Shown here: piece after piece, positions 37,388 through 46,069 of the stretch
How positions within the stretch are numbered: position 1 is the first letter of the stretch
How the letters are laid out: each line of letters starts with the position of its first letter
Source of the DNA: Paenochrobactrum glaciei
GTDB lineage: Bacteria > Pseudomonadota > Alphaproteobacteria > Rhizobiales > Rhizobiaceae
Reading direction: 5' to 3'
Assembly: GCF_039522165.1 (NCBI RefSeq)
Contig: NZ_BAAADE010000010.1
Span: forward strand, 1 to 64,000
DNA: 64,000 bases
The notes under the pieces: model-generated
Told to the model about the DNA's origin: nothing
The model's input: the letters and a program-made list of their open reading frames with translations, nothing else
The model's database searches: none
Translations under genes and position numbers: made by a program

Positions 37388-37861
37388 ATGGCTGAGCTAA
37401 ACTCGCTCGAAGATCTGGGCACAGTTGTTGCAACTGAAGCCGCAGCTCCGGTTCATGTACAGAAGCTCGATAAACTTGGCCGTGCATACGCAACCGGCAA
37501 GCGTAAAGATGCTGTAGCTCGCGTTTGGGTAAAGCCAGGCAGCGGCAAGATCACTGTAAACGGTAAAGACTTTACCGCTTACTTCGCACGTCCAGTGCTT
37601 CAGATGATCCTGCAGCAGCCAATCGTTGCTTCAAACCGCAATGGCCAGTTCGACATCATCGCTACCGTTGCTGGTGGTGGTTTGTCCGGTCAGGCTGGTG
37701 CTGTTCGTCACGGCATCTCCAAGGCTCTGACCCACTACGAACCAGGTCTGCGTGCAGTACTGAAAAAAGGTGGCTTCCTTACTCGTGATAGCCGCGTTGT
37801 TGAACGTAAAAAGTACGGTCGCGCGAAAGCCCGTCGTTCTTTCCAGTTCTCGAAGCGCTAA
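37388..37861 (+). CDS. rpsI: Ribosomal protein S9
   Basis: The 157-residue 30S protein. The S9 core begins at residue about 30: RAYATGKRKDAVARVWVKPGSG, with VAGGGLSGQAGAVRHGISKAL and the extreme basic C-terminus ending SFQFSKR that reaches the P site. The N-terminal 28 residues are an extension usual in alphaproteobacteria. Cotranscribed with rplM, ending at a strong terminator. Confidence 0.97.
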   Translation: MAELNSLEDLGTVVATEAAAPVHVQKLDKLGRAYATGKRKDAVARVWVKPGSGKITVNGKDFTAYFARPVLQMILQQPIVASNRNGQFDIIATVAGGGLSGQAGAVRHGISKALTHYEPGLRAVLKKGGFLTRDSRVVERKKYGRAKARRSFQFSKR

Positions 37862-37883
37862 TACGCTTTTCGACTTCGACAAG

Positions 37884-37911
37884 AAAGCGGGTCTTCGGAT
37901 CCGCTTTTTTT
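37884..37911 (+). terminator. rplM-rpsI terminator with UUCG tetraloop
   Basis: Stem GCGGGTC with GATCCGC closes a C(TTCG)G tetraloop (loop 37894-37897), extended by an A/T pair run and followed by seven Ts. An unusually stable hairpin. Confidence 0.93.
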
Positions 37912-37971
37912 GTATGTTTTGCCGTAAGGTAAAAGGATACAAAAACGACTATTTACGACACTCCGATGAAA

Positions 37972-38023
37972 TCATACAAATTGAATATAATCGCGATGAT
38001 TGTGCTATGATTATATTGTATGA
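37972..38023. repeat. Imperfect AT-rich inverted repeat before argC
   Basis: TCATACA (37972-37978) pairs with TGTATGA (38017-38023), and ATATAATC (37985-37992) with GATTATAT (38009-38016), leaving a six-base bulge on the left arm and a 16-base loop. It lies about 110 bases before argC, past the rpsI terminator, with no T run, so it is not a terminator. A regulator site or RNA leader structure is possible. Confidence 0.5.
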
Positions 38024-38133
38024 CTGAAATTGCAGACTCAAAGCTGCTCCTTATAATCGCGTTTGTTTTCTAAATTAAATTATAAGAAAACAATCGTAAC
38101 TAATTGAAATTTATAAAGATAAGGCAAAGAAGA

Positions 38134-39063
38134 ATGAAACCGAAAATCTTCATTGATGGCGAACATGGCACAACCGGCTTGCAGATCCGCACCCGACTGG
38201 CTGGCCGCACAGATCTTGAAGTTATTTCGATTCCCGAAGAAGAACGCCGCAACAAGGATATGCGCGCTGATTACCTGCGCGCTGCCGACATTGCCATTCT
38301 TTGCCTGCCTGATGATGCCTCAAGAGAGGCAGTCAGCCTTTTGCATGGCCATAATGATACCCGCATTATTGATACGTCGACCGCGCACCGTATCCATGCC
38401 GACTGGGCTTATGGTTTTGCTGAGCTGGAAAAAGCACAGCGTGAGCGCATCAAGTCTGCGCGTCTTGTGGCAAATCCTGGTTGCTATCCGACCGGCGCGA
38501 TTGCCCTCGTGCGTCCTTTGCGTGATGCTGGCCTTCTTGGTTCCGATCATGCCATCAGCGTCAATGCAGTTTCCGGCTATACCGGCGGTGGCAAGCAGAT
38601 GATTGCACAGATGGAAGACCCGAATAATCCCGAACATATCAGCGCTAATAATTTCCTTTATGGCACCACGCTGCGCCACAAGCATGTGCCTGAATTGCAG
38701 ATGCATGGCCGCTTGGAAAAGCGCCCTATCTTCAGCCCGAGCGTTGGCCGCTTTGCACAAGGCATGATTGTTCAGGTTCCGCTTTTCCTTGACCAGATGC
38801 AGGGCAAAGCTTCCCTGAAAAACATTCATGAAGCCCTCACTGCTCACTATGCCGGTCAGGATATTGTCCGCGTTGTTCCACTCGAAGAAAGCGCCCATGC
38901 CGGACGCATTGATGCAGAAGAACTTGCTGGCACTGACGGCATGAAGCTTTATGTTTTCGGCACCGAAGGCGACGGTGAAGTCAACCTCGTTGCTGTGCTT
39001 GATAATCTTGGCAAAGGCGCATCCGGTGCAGCTGTCCAGAATATGGATCTGATGCTGAGCTAA
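38134..39063 (+). CDS. argC: N-acetyl-gamma-glutamyl-phosphate reductase (type 2)
   Basis: A 309-residue enzyme reducing N-acetylglutamyl phosphate in arginine synthesis. The N-terminal FIDGEHGTTGLQIRTRL and absence of the longer N-terminal form mark the short ArgC2 type; the catalytic Cys117 is in VANPGCYPTGA. The ATG at 38134 has AAGG upstream and is chosen over an ATG at 38104. It abuts the downstream kinase gene with no gap, so likely cotranscribed. Confidence 0.95.
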   Translation: MKPKIFIDGEHGTTGLQIRTRLAGRTDLEVISIPEEERRNKDMRADYLRAADIAILCLPDDASREAVSLLHGHNDTRIIDTSTAHRIHADWAYGFAELEKAQRERIKSARLVANPGCYPTGAIALVRPLRDAGLLGSDHAISVNAVSGYTGGGKQMIAQMEDPNNPEHISANNFLYGTTLRHKHVPELQMHGRLEKRPIFSPSVGRFAQGMIVQVPLFLDQMQGKASLKNIHEALTAHYAGQDIVRVVPLEESAHAGRIDAEELAGTDGMKLYVFGTEGDGEVNLVAVLDNLGKGASGAAVQNMDLMLS

Positions 39064-39909
39064 ATGATGAGCGCACCAGCCTTCCCGAAAGACTGGACTA
39101 TTCAGGAGCACGCACTTCTGGCTGAAACTTTTAGCAGTTTCATTTGGAAAGTCCGGCTCCTGAATGATAAGATTGCCATCGTCAAAGAGATCAAAATCTT
39201 TGACGATGATGAGGACGAACTCCGCGGTTCGCATTATCTGCGCTGGCATAATGGCGGAGCCTGTGTGCGTTTGCTCGATTTTCAGGGCAGACAAATGCTT
39301 TTGGAATATGCGGGCGAAAAAACCTTAAAACAGGTCATTACTGAGCAGTCTGATAGTAATGCCACAGCTATCGCTGCTGAGGTCATCAAAGATTTGTTGG
39401 CACGATCTGACAAGCCAGTTCCAGCGCAATTACAGCCATTGTGTGATCGGTTTCAAAGTCTCTTTGAGAAAGCTCGTAGCGACTACTTAAGCAAGCCTGA
39501 CAGTTTTTACGTTGAGGCTGCAACGATGGCTGAGAGGCTGCTTGGCAATCAGCAGAATTTACGTGTATTGCATGGTGATATTCACCATGAGAACATCATG
39601 CTGAGCAAGCGGGGCTGGCTAGTGATTGACCCTAAAGGTCTTTATGGCGACATGGCTTTTGATGTAGCCAATATGTTTTCTAATCCGCTCCACCAGACAG
39701 ATTTAACAGCTGATCCGAAACGTATTGCAAATATGGCAGAGTGCTTTGCCAAAGCCTTAAAACAATCACCGCGCCATATTTTGGATTATGCGATGATTTA
39801 CGGTGCCTTATCAGCCAGCTGGCACGCCGAAGATGGCAATGATGCCGATGAAGCTGAAGAGCTCATGGTTGCGAGTGCCATTTTAGACAGCCGCAACCGT
39901 TATTTTTAA
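39064..39909 (+). CDS. Aminoglycoside/hydroxyurea-type phosphotransferase family protein
   Basis: A 281-residue APH-fold kinase. Brenner's motif appears as VLHGDIHHENIML (about residues 173-185), followed by a VIDPKG metal site, the form typical of the streptomycin-6-kinase/hydroxyurea kinase family. It begins directly after the argC stop. Core-genome position beside argC is seen in relatives, so a resistance role should not be assumed; a small-molecule kinase is the safer call. Confidence 0.82.
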   Translation: MMSAPAFPKDWTIQEHALLAETFSSFIWKVRLLNDKIAIVKEIKIFDDDEDELRGSHYLRWHNGGACVRLLDFQGRQMLLEYAGEKTLKQVITEQSDSNATAIAAEVIKDLLARSDKPVPAQLQPLCDRFQSLFEKARSDYLSKPDSFYVEAATMAERLLGNQQNLRVLHGDIHHENIMLSKRGWLVIDPKGLYGDMAFDVANMFSNPLHQTDLTADPKRIANMAECFAKALKQSPRHILDYAMIYGALSASWHAEDGNDADEAEELMVASAILDSRNRYF

Positions 39910-39913
39910 AAAA

Positions 39914-40993
39914 TCAATAAGCACCTTTGGTCGCGCGCCAATGCGCGACCGCAAAAGCCAGCACAACCAATGCAAAGCCCTGATGCAACAGCCCCCAGTG
40001 CAGAGGCACCATGGTCAGCAATGTTGCAATCCCAATGCCTGCCTGCACGAGAACCAGTCCTGTCAGCACCATAGCGCGTCTGGCATGCGTTGTGCCGCTT
40101 GCATGGCGGGAAACTTGCACTGCATGTAAAACGGCTAAAAGCAGCACTGTATAAGCCACCATGCGATGGATGAACTGAACGGTTTTCGGATTTTCAAAAA
40201 TATTGCGCCACAATGGTGACTGACTGAAAAGATCAGACGGGATGATTGCACCATCCATAAGCGGCCATGTGTTGAAGGTGAGGCCCGCATGAAGGCCTGC
40301 AACAAGACCACCCAGATAAATCTGCACCAAAACCGCAAAAACCAACCAGCCGGCAAAGCGCTGAATATTACGTTGCGCTTTATTTTCCGTATATTCAACC
40401 AGACCCCGTGCCACATAAAAAACGGCCGTGATAATGATGCACGCCATAGTTAAATGAACGGCCAGACGATATTGGCTGACATGGGTCAAAACGCTTAAAC
40501 CTGAAGCAACCATCCACCAGCCAATCGCACCCTGCAATGCACCAAGTGCCAGAATGCCAAGCATACTGGTTTTAAGACCACCTTGCAGGCGACCGCTGAC
40601 CCAAAAGAAAATCAATGGAATAGCAACCAGAAAGCCGACAAAACGCGCCAGCATACGATGTGCCCATTCCCACCAGAAAATATACTGAAATTCGTAAAGG
40701 CTCATGCCTTTGTTAATTTGCTCATATTGCGGGATCTGGCGATATTTTTCAAACTCTTCAATCCATTCCGCATGACTGAGCGGCGGGATAACGCCATGGA
40801 TCGGCTTCCACTCAGTGATGGAAAGGCCAGAGCCGGTCATACGGGTGGCACCGCCCACCATAACAATGGCGATCAGCACGACAAAAACTGCATAGAGCCA
40901 GTATTTCACGAGATTGCGGTCACGGCGCTGTTTTTCGGTTAAACCTACGCCGTCAGGCTGATGATAATAGTCCGGCATCGAAGCAGTTTTCAT
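39914..40993 (-). CDS. ctaA: Heme A synthase (COX15/CtaA)
   Basis: A 359-residue inner-membrane protein converting heme O to heme A for cytochrome aa3 oxidases. Eight hydrophobic helices; the conserved GGATRMTGSGLSITEWKP motif is near residue 45, and His residues in WEWAHRMLAR, THVSQYRLAVHL, IHRMVAY and LHQGFAL are the heme ligand candidates. Start at 40993 with AGGG upstream; an ATG at 41086 gives an unlikely leader. It is divergent from the DUF2842 gene, the usual Rhizobiales neighbour. Confidence 0.95.
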   Translation of the reverse strand: MKTASMPDYYHQPDGVGLTEKQRRDRNLVKYWLYAVFVVLIAIVMVGGATRMTGSGLSITEWKPIHGVIPPLSHAEWIEEFEKYRQIPQYEQINKGMSLYEFQYIFWWEWAHRMLARFVGFLVAIPLIFFWVSGRLQGGLKTSMLGILALGALQGAIGWWMVASGLSVLTHVSQYRLAVHLTMACIIITAVFYVARGLVEYTENKAQRNIQRFAGWLVFAVLVQIYLGGLVAGLHAGLTFNTWPLMDGAIIPSDLFSQSPLWRNIFENPKTVQFIHRMVAYTVLLLAVLHAVQVSRHASGTTHARRAMVLTGLVLVQAGIGIATLLTMVPLHWGLLHQGFALVVLAFAVAHWRATKGAY

Positions 40994-41279
40994 TTTAAAA
41001 CCCTGTGCCCACAGCAAGTGGCCGATGAGCGTATGAATGTTAATTATGAAGCAATTTTCATCACTTAAGGTAAAATTCCCGCACATGATCTTTAGCGCAT
41101 TTTTGCATTGCGCGTAAACATGTAAGGATCAATGACAAAACAAATTGAGACTGACAAGAGAGCAACGCGCGACAGATAGGCACGTCACTTGATCCAAGCT
41201 GCCGCTGTACTCTTGATATTACTATCATTATAAGCTGGTCACGTTATAATAGTGCAATATTGATTTTGGGAGAGAAACA

Positions 41280-41501
41280 TTGCCAGTGCGTTTGAAAAAA
41301 CTGATCGGAACTTTTTTACTGGTTTCGCTCGTCATTATTTATGCACTGCTGGCAACGATCATCGCTGTGGCTCATTTAGGTGATGCCAGCGTATGGGTTC
41401 ATTTGCTTTATTTCGCAGTCACCGGATTGCTCTGGATTGTTCCGGCAATGGGCATCATCTGGTGGATGGCTCAGCCGCCTCGCTCACGCGCAGATGGATA
41501 A
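41280..41501 (+). CDS. DUF2842 small membrane protein
   Basis: A 73-residue protein with two transmembrane helices (about 8-32 and 38-64) and a basic C-terminal tail PPRSRADG; it matches DUF2842, almost always found by ctaA in Rhizobiales. A role around cytochrome oxidase assembly is guessed from position only. The TTG start follows a GAGAGAAA sequence. Its last 47 bases overlap the end of the convergent ExoP-like gene. Confidence 0.82.
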   Translation: MPVRLKKLIGTFLLVSLVIIYALLATIIAVAHLGDASVWVHLLYFAVTGLLWIVPAMGIIWWMAQPPRSRADG

Positions 41502-42507
41502 ATGTTCCATAGCCATTCTGGCTTAAATCATGTGCATGTTTGGCAATTTCTTTGCGTTCATGATCATAAACCGTGAGCGCGATTTGCGTTTTATGGGTAA
41601 CCAGAGCGGTAATATCTTCTGCCCATGTCGGCCCGCATTCCAGCACGACAAGATCATAAACCGTTTCCAGCGCACCAATAATCAGGCTTAAATCTTTTTC
41701 ATTCTTCATGGCTTGCGACGGATCGGTCGAGCCAAGCGGCATCACATGGGCATCAGAATAATGATCAGCATGGATAGCATCGACAAAGCGCACACGCCCA
41801 ACCAGAAGATCAGTTATCCCTGCCTCATAATGCCCATCCAGCATGGTGGCGCTGACAGCCCCCGTGCCGGTCATATCAACGAGAATTACGCGGGAGCCAC
41901 GATCAGCAAGTTCACGCACCAGCTCAAGCGTTACAACCGCGCCATTATCGCCTTCAGGAGAAATCGCCAAAATCCGGCTTATTTCCAAATGATGCAATGC
42001 ACGGGCAAAAACATTGACCAGATAAAGGTTTTCAAATTTTTCCAAGGCTGGCTGCACATCAGACATGGTCTGGACTGGTTCAAGGTCTGATTGTTCTTCA
42101 CGCATTAAACTATCTTCATCGTGCTTTGCCGAAACTGGTGTATCTGGCATTATCTCAAGTAGCTCGTCTTCAACCACATTTTTCTGTTCAACAAAAGGTG
42201 CAATCAATGCGCGCCCGCTCATCAGCTCAGACAAAATCACCATGCTGGAAATTAATAAAACACCGCTGACACAACAGGCGCTGATAATTTTAAATGATAA
42301 AACGGCATGGGATGTCCCGCTGTTACGGCTCGCTATGATCAAAGCTTCCGGATACATCCAATAGCAAACAACCCAGGCGATCAGCCCCATCAAGGCTGCG
42401 CCACCAATAATCAGATATGAATTGCGCCAGATGCTTTTAAAAAGAATGGTGCTGTCTACATCAGCTTCTTTAAATGAAAAGCTTCTTTTCATGTCCTTAT
42501 CGGACAT
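41455..42507 (-). CDS. ExoP/BY-kinase-like protein, compact, degenerate P-loop
   Basis: A 350-residue protein, half the size of typical ExoP/Wzc tyrosine kinases. Two transmembrane helices (about 29-51 and 68-92) are separated by only about 16 residues, so the Wzz chain-length periplasmic domain is missing. The cytoplasmic part has the BY-kinase-type fold: ILAISPEGDNGAVVTLELVRELADRG, in which the usual GKS/T of Walker A is replaced (GDNGA), then VILVDMTGTG (Walker A'-like) and DLVVLECGPTWAED (Walker B-like). Activity as a kinase is therefore doubtful. GGAG before the ATG supports the start at 42507. It is divergent from the Wza-like gene. Confidence 0.75.
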   Translation of the reverse strand: MSDKDMKRSFSFKEADVDSTILFKSIWRNSYLIIGGAALMGLIAWVVCYWMYPEALIIASRNSGTSHAVLSFKIISACCVSGVLLISSMVILSELMSGRALIAPFVEQKNVVEDELLEIMPDTPVSAKHDEDSLMREEQSDLEPVQTMSDVQPALEKFENLYLVNVFARALHHLEISRILAISPEGDNGAVVTLELVRELADRGSRVILVDMTGTGAVSATMLDGHYEAGITDLLVGRVRFVDAIHADHYSDAHVMPLGSTDPSQAMKNEKDLSLIIGALETVYDLVVLECGPTWAEDITALVTHKTQIALTVYDHERKEIAKHAHDLSQNGYGTFIHLRVSEAAEPSTR

Positions 42508-42789
42508 CCATGAACTCCACCAACATTACGCCCCCGCTATTGGAGGTTTGACCCTAATTTAACTTCATCACTTAAGCATTAATATTAATCACTTGCTCTG
42601 CCACATTTGTGGCATTTTTTGTGAATGGATTGATTTACCAGATAAATTGTAAGCGGCCCCCACATTCTTTACGCGGTATTAACCTTAATTATTCGATAAA
42701 GGTCAGGTAAATTCATTATAAGCAATCGGGAATCGGTGTAACAAGCTGGGTTAATTAATAGACGGCTTGATACGTCCTAAGGGTCAGTG
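42508..42789. other. Divergent promoter region of the polysaccharide cluster
   Basis: About 280 AT-rich bases between the ExoP-like and Wza-like genes. Should hold both promoters. Several TTAA-containing stretches occur around 42550-42760; no repeat or RNA gene identified. Confidence 0.4.
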
Positions 42790-43380
42790 ATGTTTGGTCA
42801 GTTAAAATCAAATACAGGCAAAGCAAAATGGGCATTTCTTGCCATAAGTGCTGTTTGTCTTTCACTGAGCGGTTGCTCCGGCTATCGCCCTGCCCCTGAC
42901 AGTTTCTACAAGGTTTTAAACCAGCCCTACACATTGGATGCAGGTGACCGTGTAAGGATTACTGTTTTTGAACAGGCGGACCTTACCAACACATATAGCA
43001 TTGATCCGGCCGGTTTCCTCTCCTTCCCGCTTGTCGGCAATATTCCAGCGCGTGGTAAAACGGTTAAACAGCTGGAAACGGAAATCGCTAATCATCTGCG
43101 CAATGGCTATCTGCGCCAACCAAATGTCAGCGTTGAAATTGACCGCTATCGCCCTGTTTTCATCATGGGTGAAGTAGGCTCTGCTGGTCAATATACTTAT
43201 GTGCCTGGCATGACTGCGCAAAAAGCAATTGCAGCAGCTGGTGGATTTACACCGCGCGCCAATCAAAAAGACATCGATATTACCCGTCAGATCAAGCAGC
43301 AGATTATTACCGGACGGGTTGTTATTTCTGCTCCGATTATGCCGGGTGACACAATTTATGTGCGTGAAAGATTATTCTGA
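42790..43380 (+). CDS. Polysaccharide export lipoprotein (Wza/ExoF-like)
   Basis: A 196-residue protein with a lipoprotein signal ending LSLSGC. The Poly_export domain follows: YTLDAGDRVRITVFEQADLTNTYSIDPAGFLSFPLVG, then a SLBB-like segment PVFIMGEVGSAGQYTYVPGMT. Shorter than Wza and lacking the C-terminal outer-membrane helix, it resembles small Rhizobiales exporters such as ExoF/UppC-type. Outer-membrane or periplasmic, working with the ExoP-like and ExoY-like neighbours. ATG at 42790 is preferred over GTG 42787 by AAGGG spacing. Confidence 0.88.
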   Translation: MFGQLKSNTGKAKWAFLAISAVCLSLSGCSGYRPAPDSFYKVLNQPYTLDAGDRVRITVFEQADLTNTYSIDPAGFLSFPLVGNIPARGKTVKQLETEIANHLRNGYLRQPNVSVEIDRYRPVFIMGEVGSAGQYTYVPGMTAQKAIAAAGGFTPRANQKDIDITRQIKQQIITGRVVISAPIMPGDTIYVRERLF

Positions 43381-43528
43381 TAGACATTTACACCGCTCAG
43401 TTCCGCTTTGAGTTTTCTCTATCCTCTTTATTTTAATGAAAAACCCTCAGATTTTTACAAGGATTTTTGCCGCATGACATGGTAAAGCATTGGCATTGAT
43501 CCATCTTTTCTGACGTGAGGCTTTCTCA

Positions 43529-45025
43529 GTGAGTGACGATACAAAAAGCCAGAGCACAAACTCTGAGCCTGTAAAGCTTAATCCAATGGCTGCGCAGGTT
43601 GCTGAGCAATATAAAAACAACACCTATTCTCCGGTTATGTTTTGTGGCCTTGTTCGTATTGCCGAGTTTACCGCCGTCACTCTAGCAGGGATCGGCTGTT
43701 TTCTTTTTTATGTCGGGTTTAATTCAAAAGTCTGGCTTTATTATCCGTTTGTGAGCCTTTTTGGGGCTGCGCTCTATCTGATCTTCATGGAGATTAATGA
43801 TGGTTTTCAGCTCTTAGCTTTAAGATCCCCGCTGAAACAAATCAGCAGAATTTTCATTGCATGGGTTTCCGCTTTCACGGTACTGACAGCAGCAGCCTTC
43901 TTACTAAAAGTTTCGGCTGATTTTTCACGTTTCTGGTTTTTGCTATGGTTTGTGTCAGGCTTCAGCTTACTCATTATCATGCGCGCTGTGACAGCCTACA
44001 AAATCCGCTCATGGGTGCGTGACGGCACGATGGAGCGCCGAGCCGTGATTGTTGGCGGTGGTGCCAATGCAGAAACGCTCATTCGCTCGCTTGAAGCGCA
44101 GCCGGAAAATGATATTCGCATTTGCGGTATTTTTGATGATCGTGACAATCGTCGTTCGCCTCCTATTGTGGCGGGCTATCCCAAACTCGGCAATATTTCC
44201 GAGCTGGTAGAATTTGCCCGTATCGCACATATTGATATGCTGATTGTCTCTATTCCGATCTCTGCGGAAGAGCGTGTTCTGTCGCTTTTGAAAAAACTAT
44301 GGGTGCTGCCGGTTGATATTCGTCTTTCAGCCCATAATAGTCATTTGCGCTTTCGCCCGCGTGCTTATTCCTATATCGGCAATCTGCCGATGCTTGATAT
44401 GTTTGACAAGCCAATTACCGACTGGGATTCGGTGGCAAAACGTATCTTTGACATTATCTTCAGCCTTATCGGCATTATTGTTTTTTCACCTATTATGCTG
44501 CTCACCGCGATTGCAATTAAGCTCGACAGCCGTGGGCCGGTGTTTTTCAAACAAAAACGCCATGGCTTTAATAATGAAGTGATTGAAGTACTGAAATTCC
44601 GCTCCATGTATCATGAGCAGAGCGATTTCACTGCGAAAGTCACCGTCAGCCGTAATGATCAGCGTGTTACCCGTGTCGGGCGTTTTATCCGTAAAGCGTC
44701 CATTGATGAGCTGCCGCAGTTTTTCAATGCGTTGATGGGCTCTCTCTCGCTTGTCGGCCCTCGCCCTCATGCGGTTTCTGCGGTCTCCCACAACCTGCTT
44801 TATAATGAAGTGGTGGATGGCTATTTTGCCCGTCACCGTGTGAAGCCTGGCGTCACCGGCTGGGCACAGATTAATGGCTGGCGCGGTGAGATTGATAATG
44901 CCGAAAAAATCCGTATGCGCACCGAGTTCGATCTTTATTATATTGAAAACTGGTCATTATGGTTTGATTTGAAGATTTTATTCCTCACGCCAATCCGGTT
45001 GCTCAACACTGAAAACGCCTATTAA
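43529..45025 (+). CDS. Polyprenyl-phosphate hexose-1-phosphate transferase (ExoY/WcaJ-like)
   Basis: A 498-residue initiating glycosyltransferase. Four or more transmembrane helices (about 40-155), a central nucleotide-binding-like region (RAVIVGGGANAETLIRSLE), another helix (about 310-335) and the C-terminal bacterial sugar transferase domain: KLDSRGPVFFKQKRHGFN, KFRSMY, SIDELPQFFNALMGSLSLVGPRP, VTGWAQINGWRGE. It puts the first sugar on undecaprenyl phosphate. GTG start with GAGG-like sequence upstream. No further glycosyltransferases, flippase or polymerase are near, so the repeat unit is made from genes elsewhere; a unipolar-polysaccharide-type adhesin is one possibility. Confidence 0.9.
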   Translation: MSDDTKSQSTNSEPVKLNPMAAQVAEQYKNNTYSPVMFCGLVRIAEFTAVTLAGIGCFLFYVGFNSKVWLYYPFVSLFGAALYLIFMEINDGFQLLALRSPLKQISRIFIAWVSAFTVLTAAAFLLKVSADFSRFWFLLWFVSGFSLLIIMRAVTAYKIRSWVRDGTMERRAVIVGGGANAETLIRSLEAQPENDIRICGIFDDRDNRRSPPIVAGYPKLGNISELVEFARIAHIDMLIVSIPISAEERVLSLLKKLWVLPVDIRLSAHNSHLRFRPRAYSYIGNLPMLDMFDKPITDWDSVAKRIFDIIFSLIGIIVFSPIMLLTAIAIKLDSRGPVFFKQKRHGFNNEVIEVLKFRSMYHEQSDFTAKVTVSRNDQRVTRVGRFIRKASIDELPQFFNALMGSLSLVGPRPHAVSAVSHNLLYNEVVDGYFARHRVKPGVTGWAQINGWRGEIDNAEKIRMRTEFDLYYIENWSLWFDLKILFLTPIRLLNTENAY

Positions 45026-45032
45026 CACAATG

Positions 45033-45069
45033 AAAAAAGCGGCTTTGAGAAATCAAAACCGCTTTTTTT
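45033..45069. terminator. Bidirectional terminator, ExoY-like / qor
   Basis: Stem AGCGG-C-TTTGA with TCAAA-A-CCGCT (one mismatch), loop GAAA-like, A run before and T run after. Confidence 0.88.
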
Positions 45070-45091
45070 AAATCACTTATAAGCTTAAATT

Positions 45092-46069
45092 TTATGGGAT
45101 CAGGATCGTGCCACCAGTGGTTTTACGTCCTTCCAGATCTTCATGCGCCTGACGTGCATCTTTAAGCGCATAGGTCTGGTTGATGTTAATTTTCACCACA
45201 CCCTTGGCAACAACATCAAAGAGATCTTGTGCTGTTTGTTCCAGTTCTTCACGCTTGGCAATATAATGGAACAAGGTTGGACGGGTTACAAAAAGCGAAC
45301 CTTTTTGCGACAGTAATCCTAGATCAAATGGTGGAATAGAGCCGGATGACTGGCCGAAACTGACCAGCATACCCCGGAATTTCAGCACATCGAGCGAGCC
45401 CATATAGGTGTCTTTGCCAACGGAATCATAAACAACATCAACGCCTGCGCCATTGGTGATCTCTTTAACGCGATCAACAAAGTTTTCGGTGTTGTAATTG
45501 ATGACATGATCAAAACCATGTGCGCGCGCCAGATTGGCTTTTTCTTCCGAACCAGCTGTGCCGATAACGGTTGCGCCCAGATGTTTTGCCCATTGACCAG
45601 CAATCAAACCGACACCGCCAGCTGCGGCATGAAACAAAATAGTTGTACCAGCCTGAATTTTAAATGTCTGGCGCAGCAAATATTGAGCGGTCATGCCTTT
45701 CAGCATCATACCGGCTGCTTGTTTCAGATCGACTTCATCAGGCACAATCACCAAGCGATCGGCCGGCATGATGCGTTCATCCGCATAAGAACCCGGCGAA
45801 CCGACATAGGCAACGCGGTCACCAATTTTCACATTGGTGACACCCTCGCCAACCGCAACCACAATACCAGCCCCTTCATTACCTGGGGTAAAAGGCAGCT
45901 TTTCTGCCTTATAAAGGCCGGTGCGGAAATAAACATCAATGAAATTAACGCCCACTGCGACATGACGAACCTTGGCCTCGCCAGCTTTAGGTTCACCAAT
46001 TTCAACAGTCTGGTATTTAAGTTCTTCTGCGCCGCCCGTTTGCGATACTCTGATTGCGTTGATCGTCAT
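45092..46069 (-). CDS. qor: NADPH:quinone reductase (zeta-crystallin-like)
   Basis: A 325-residue MDR-family reductase. GNEGAGIVVAVGEG near residue 65, the NADPH-binding ILFHAAAGGVGLIAGQWAKHLGA near 145-167, no structural zinc site, and the C-terminal GRKTTGGTILIP fit the QOR group. Reduces quinones in the cytosol. Overlaps pcs by four bases, so translationally coupled. Confidence 0.9.
   Translation of the reverse strand: MTINAIRVSQTGGAEELKYQTVEIGEPKAGEAKVRHVAVGVNFIDVYFRTGLYKAEKLPFTPGNEGAGIVVAVGEGVTNVKIGDRVAYVGSPGSYADERIMPADRLVIVPDEVDLKQAAGMMLKGMTAQYLLRQTFKIQAGTTILFHAAAGGVGLIAGQWAKHLGATVIGTAGSEEKANLARAHGFDHVINYNTENFVDRVKEITNGAGVDVVYDSVGKDTYMGSLDVLKFRGMLVSFGQSSGSIPPFDLGLLSQKGSLFVTRPTLFHYIAKREELEQTAQDLFDVVAKGVVKININQTYALKDARQAHEDLEGRKTTGGTILIP

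Noticed and set aside
38320..39294. 324-codon minus-strand frame across argC and the kinase gene
   Set aside because: Shadow of two well-supported genes; no homology.
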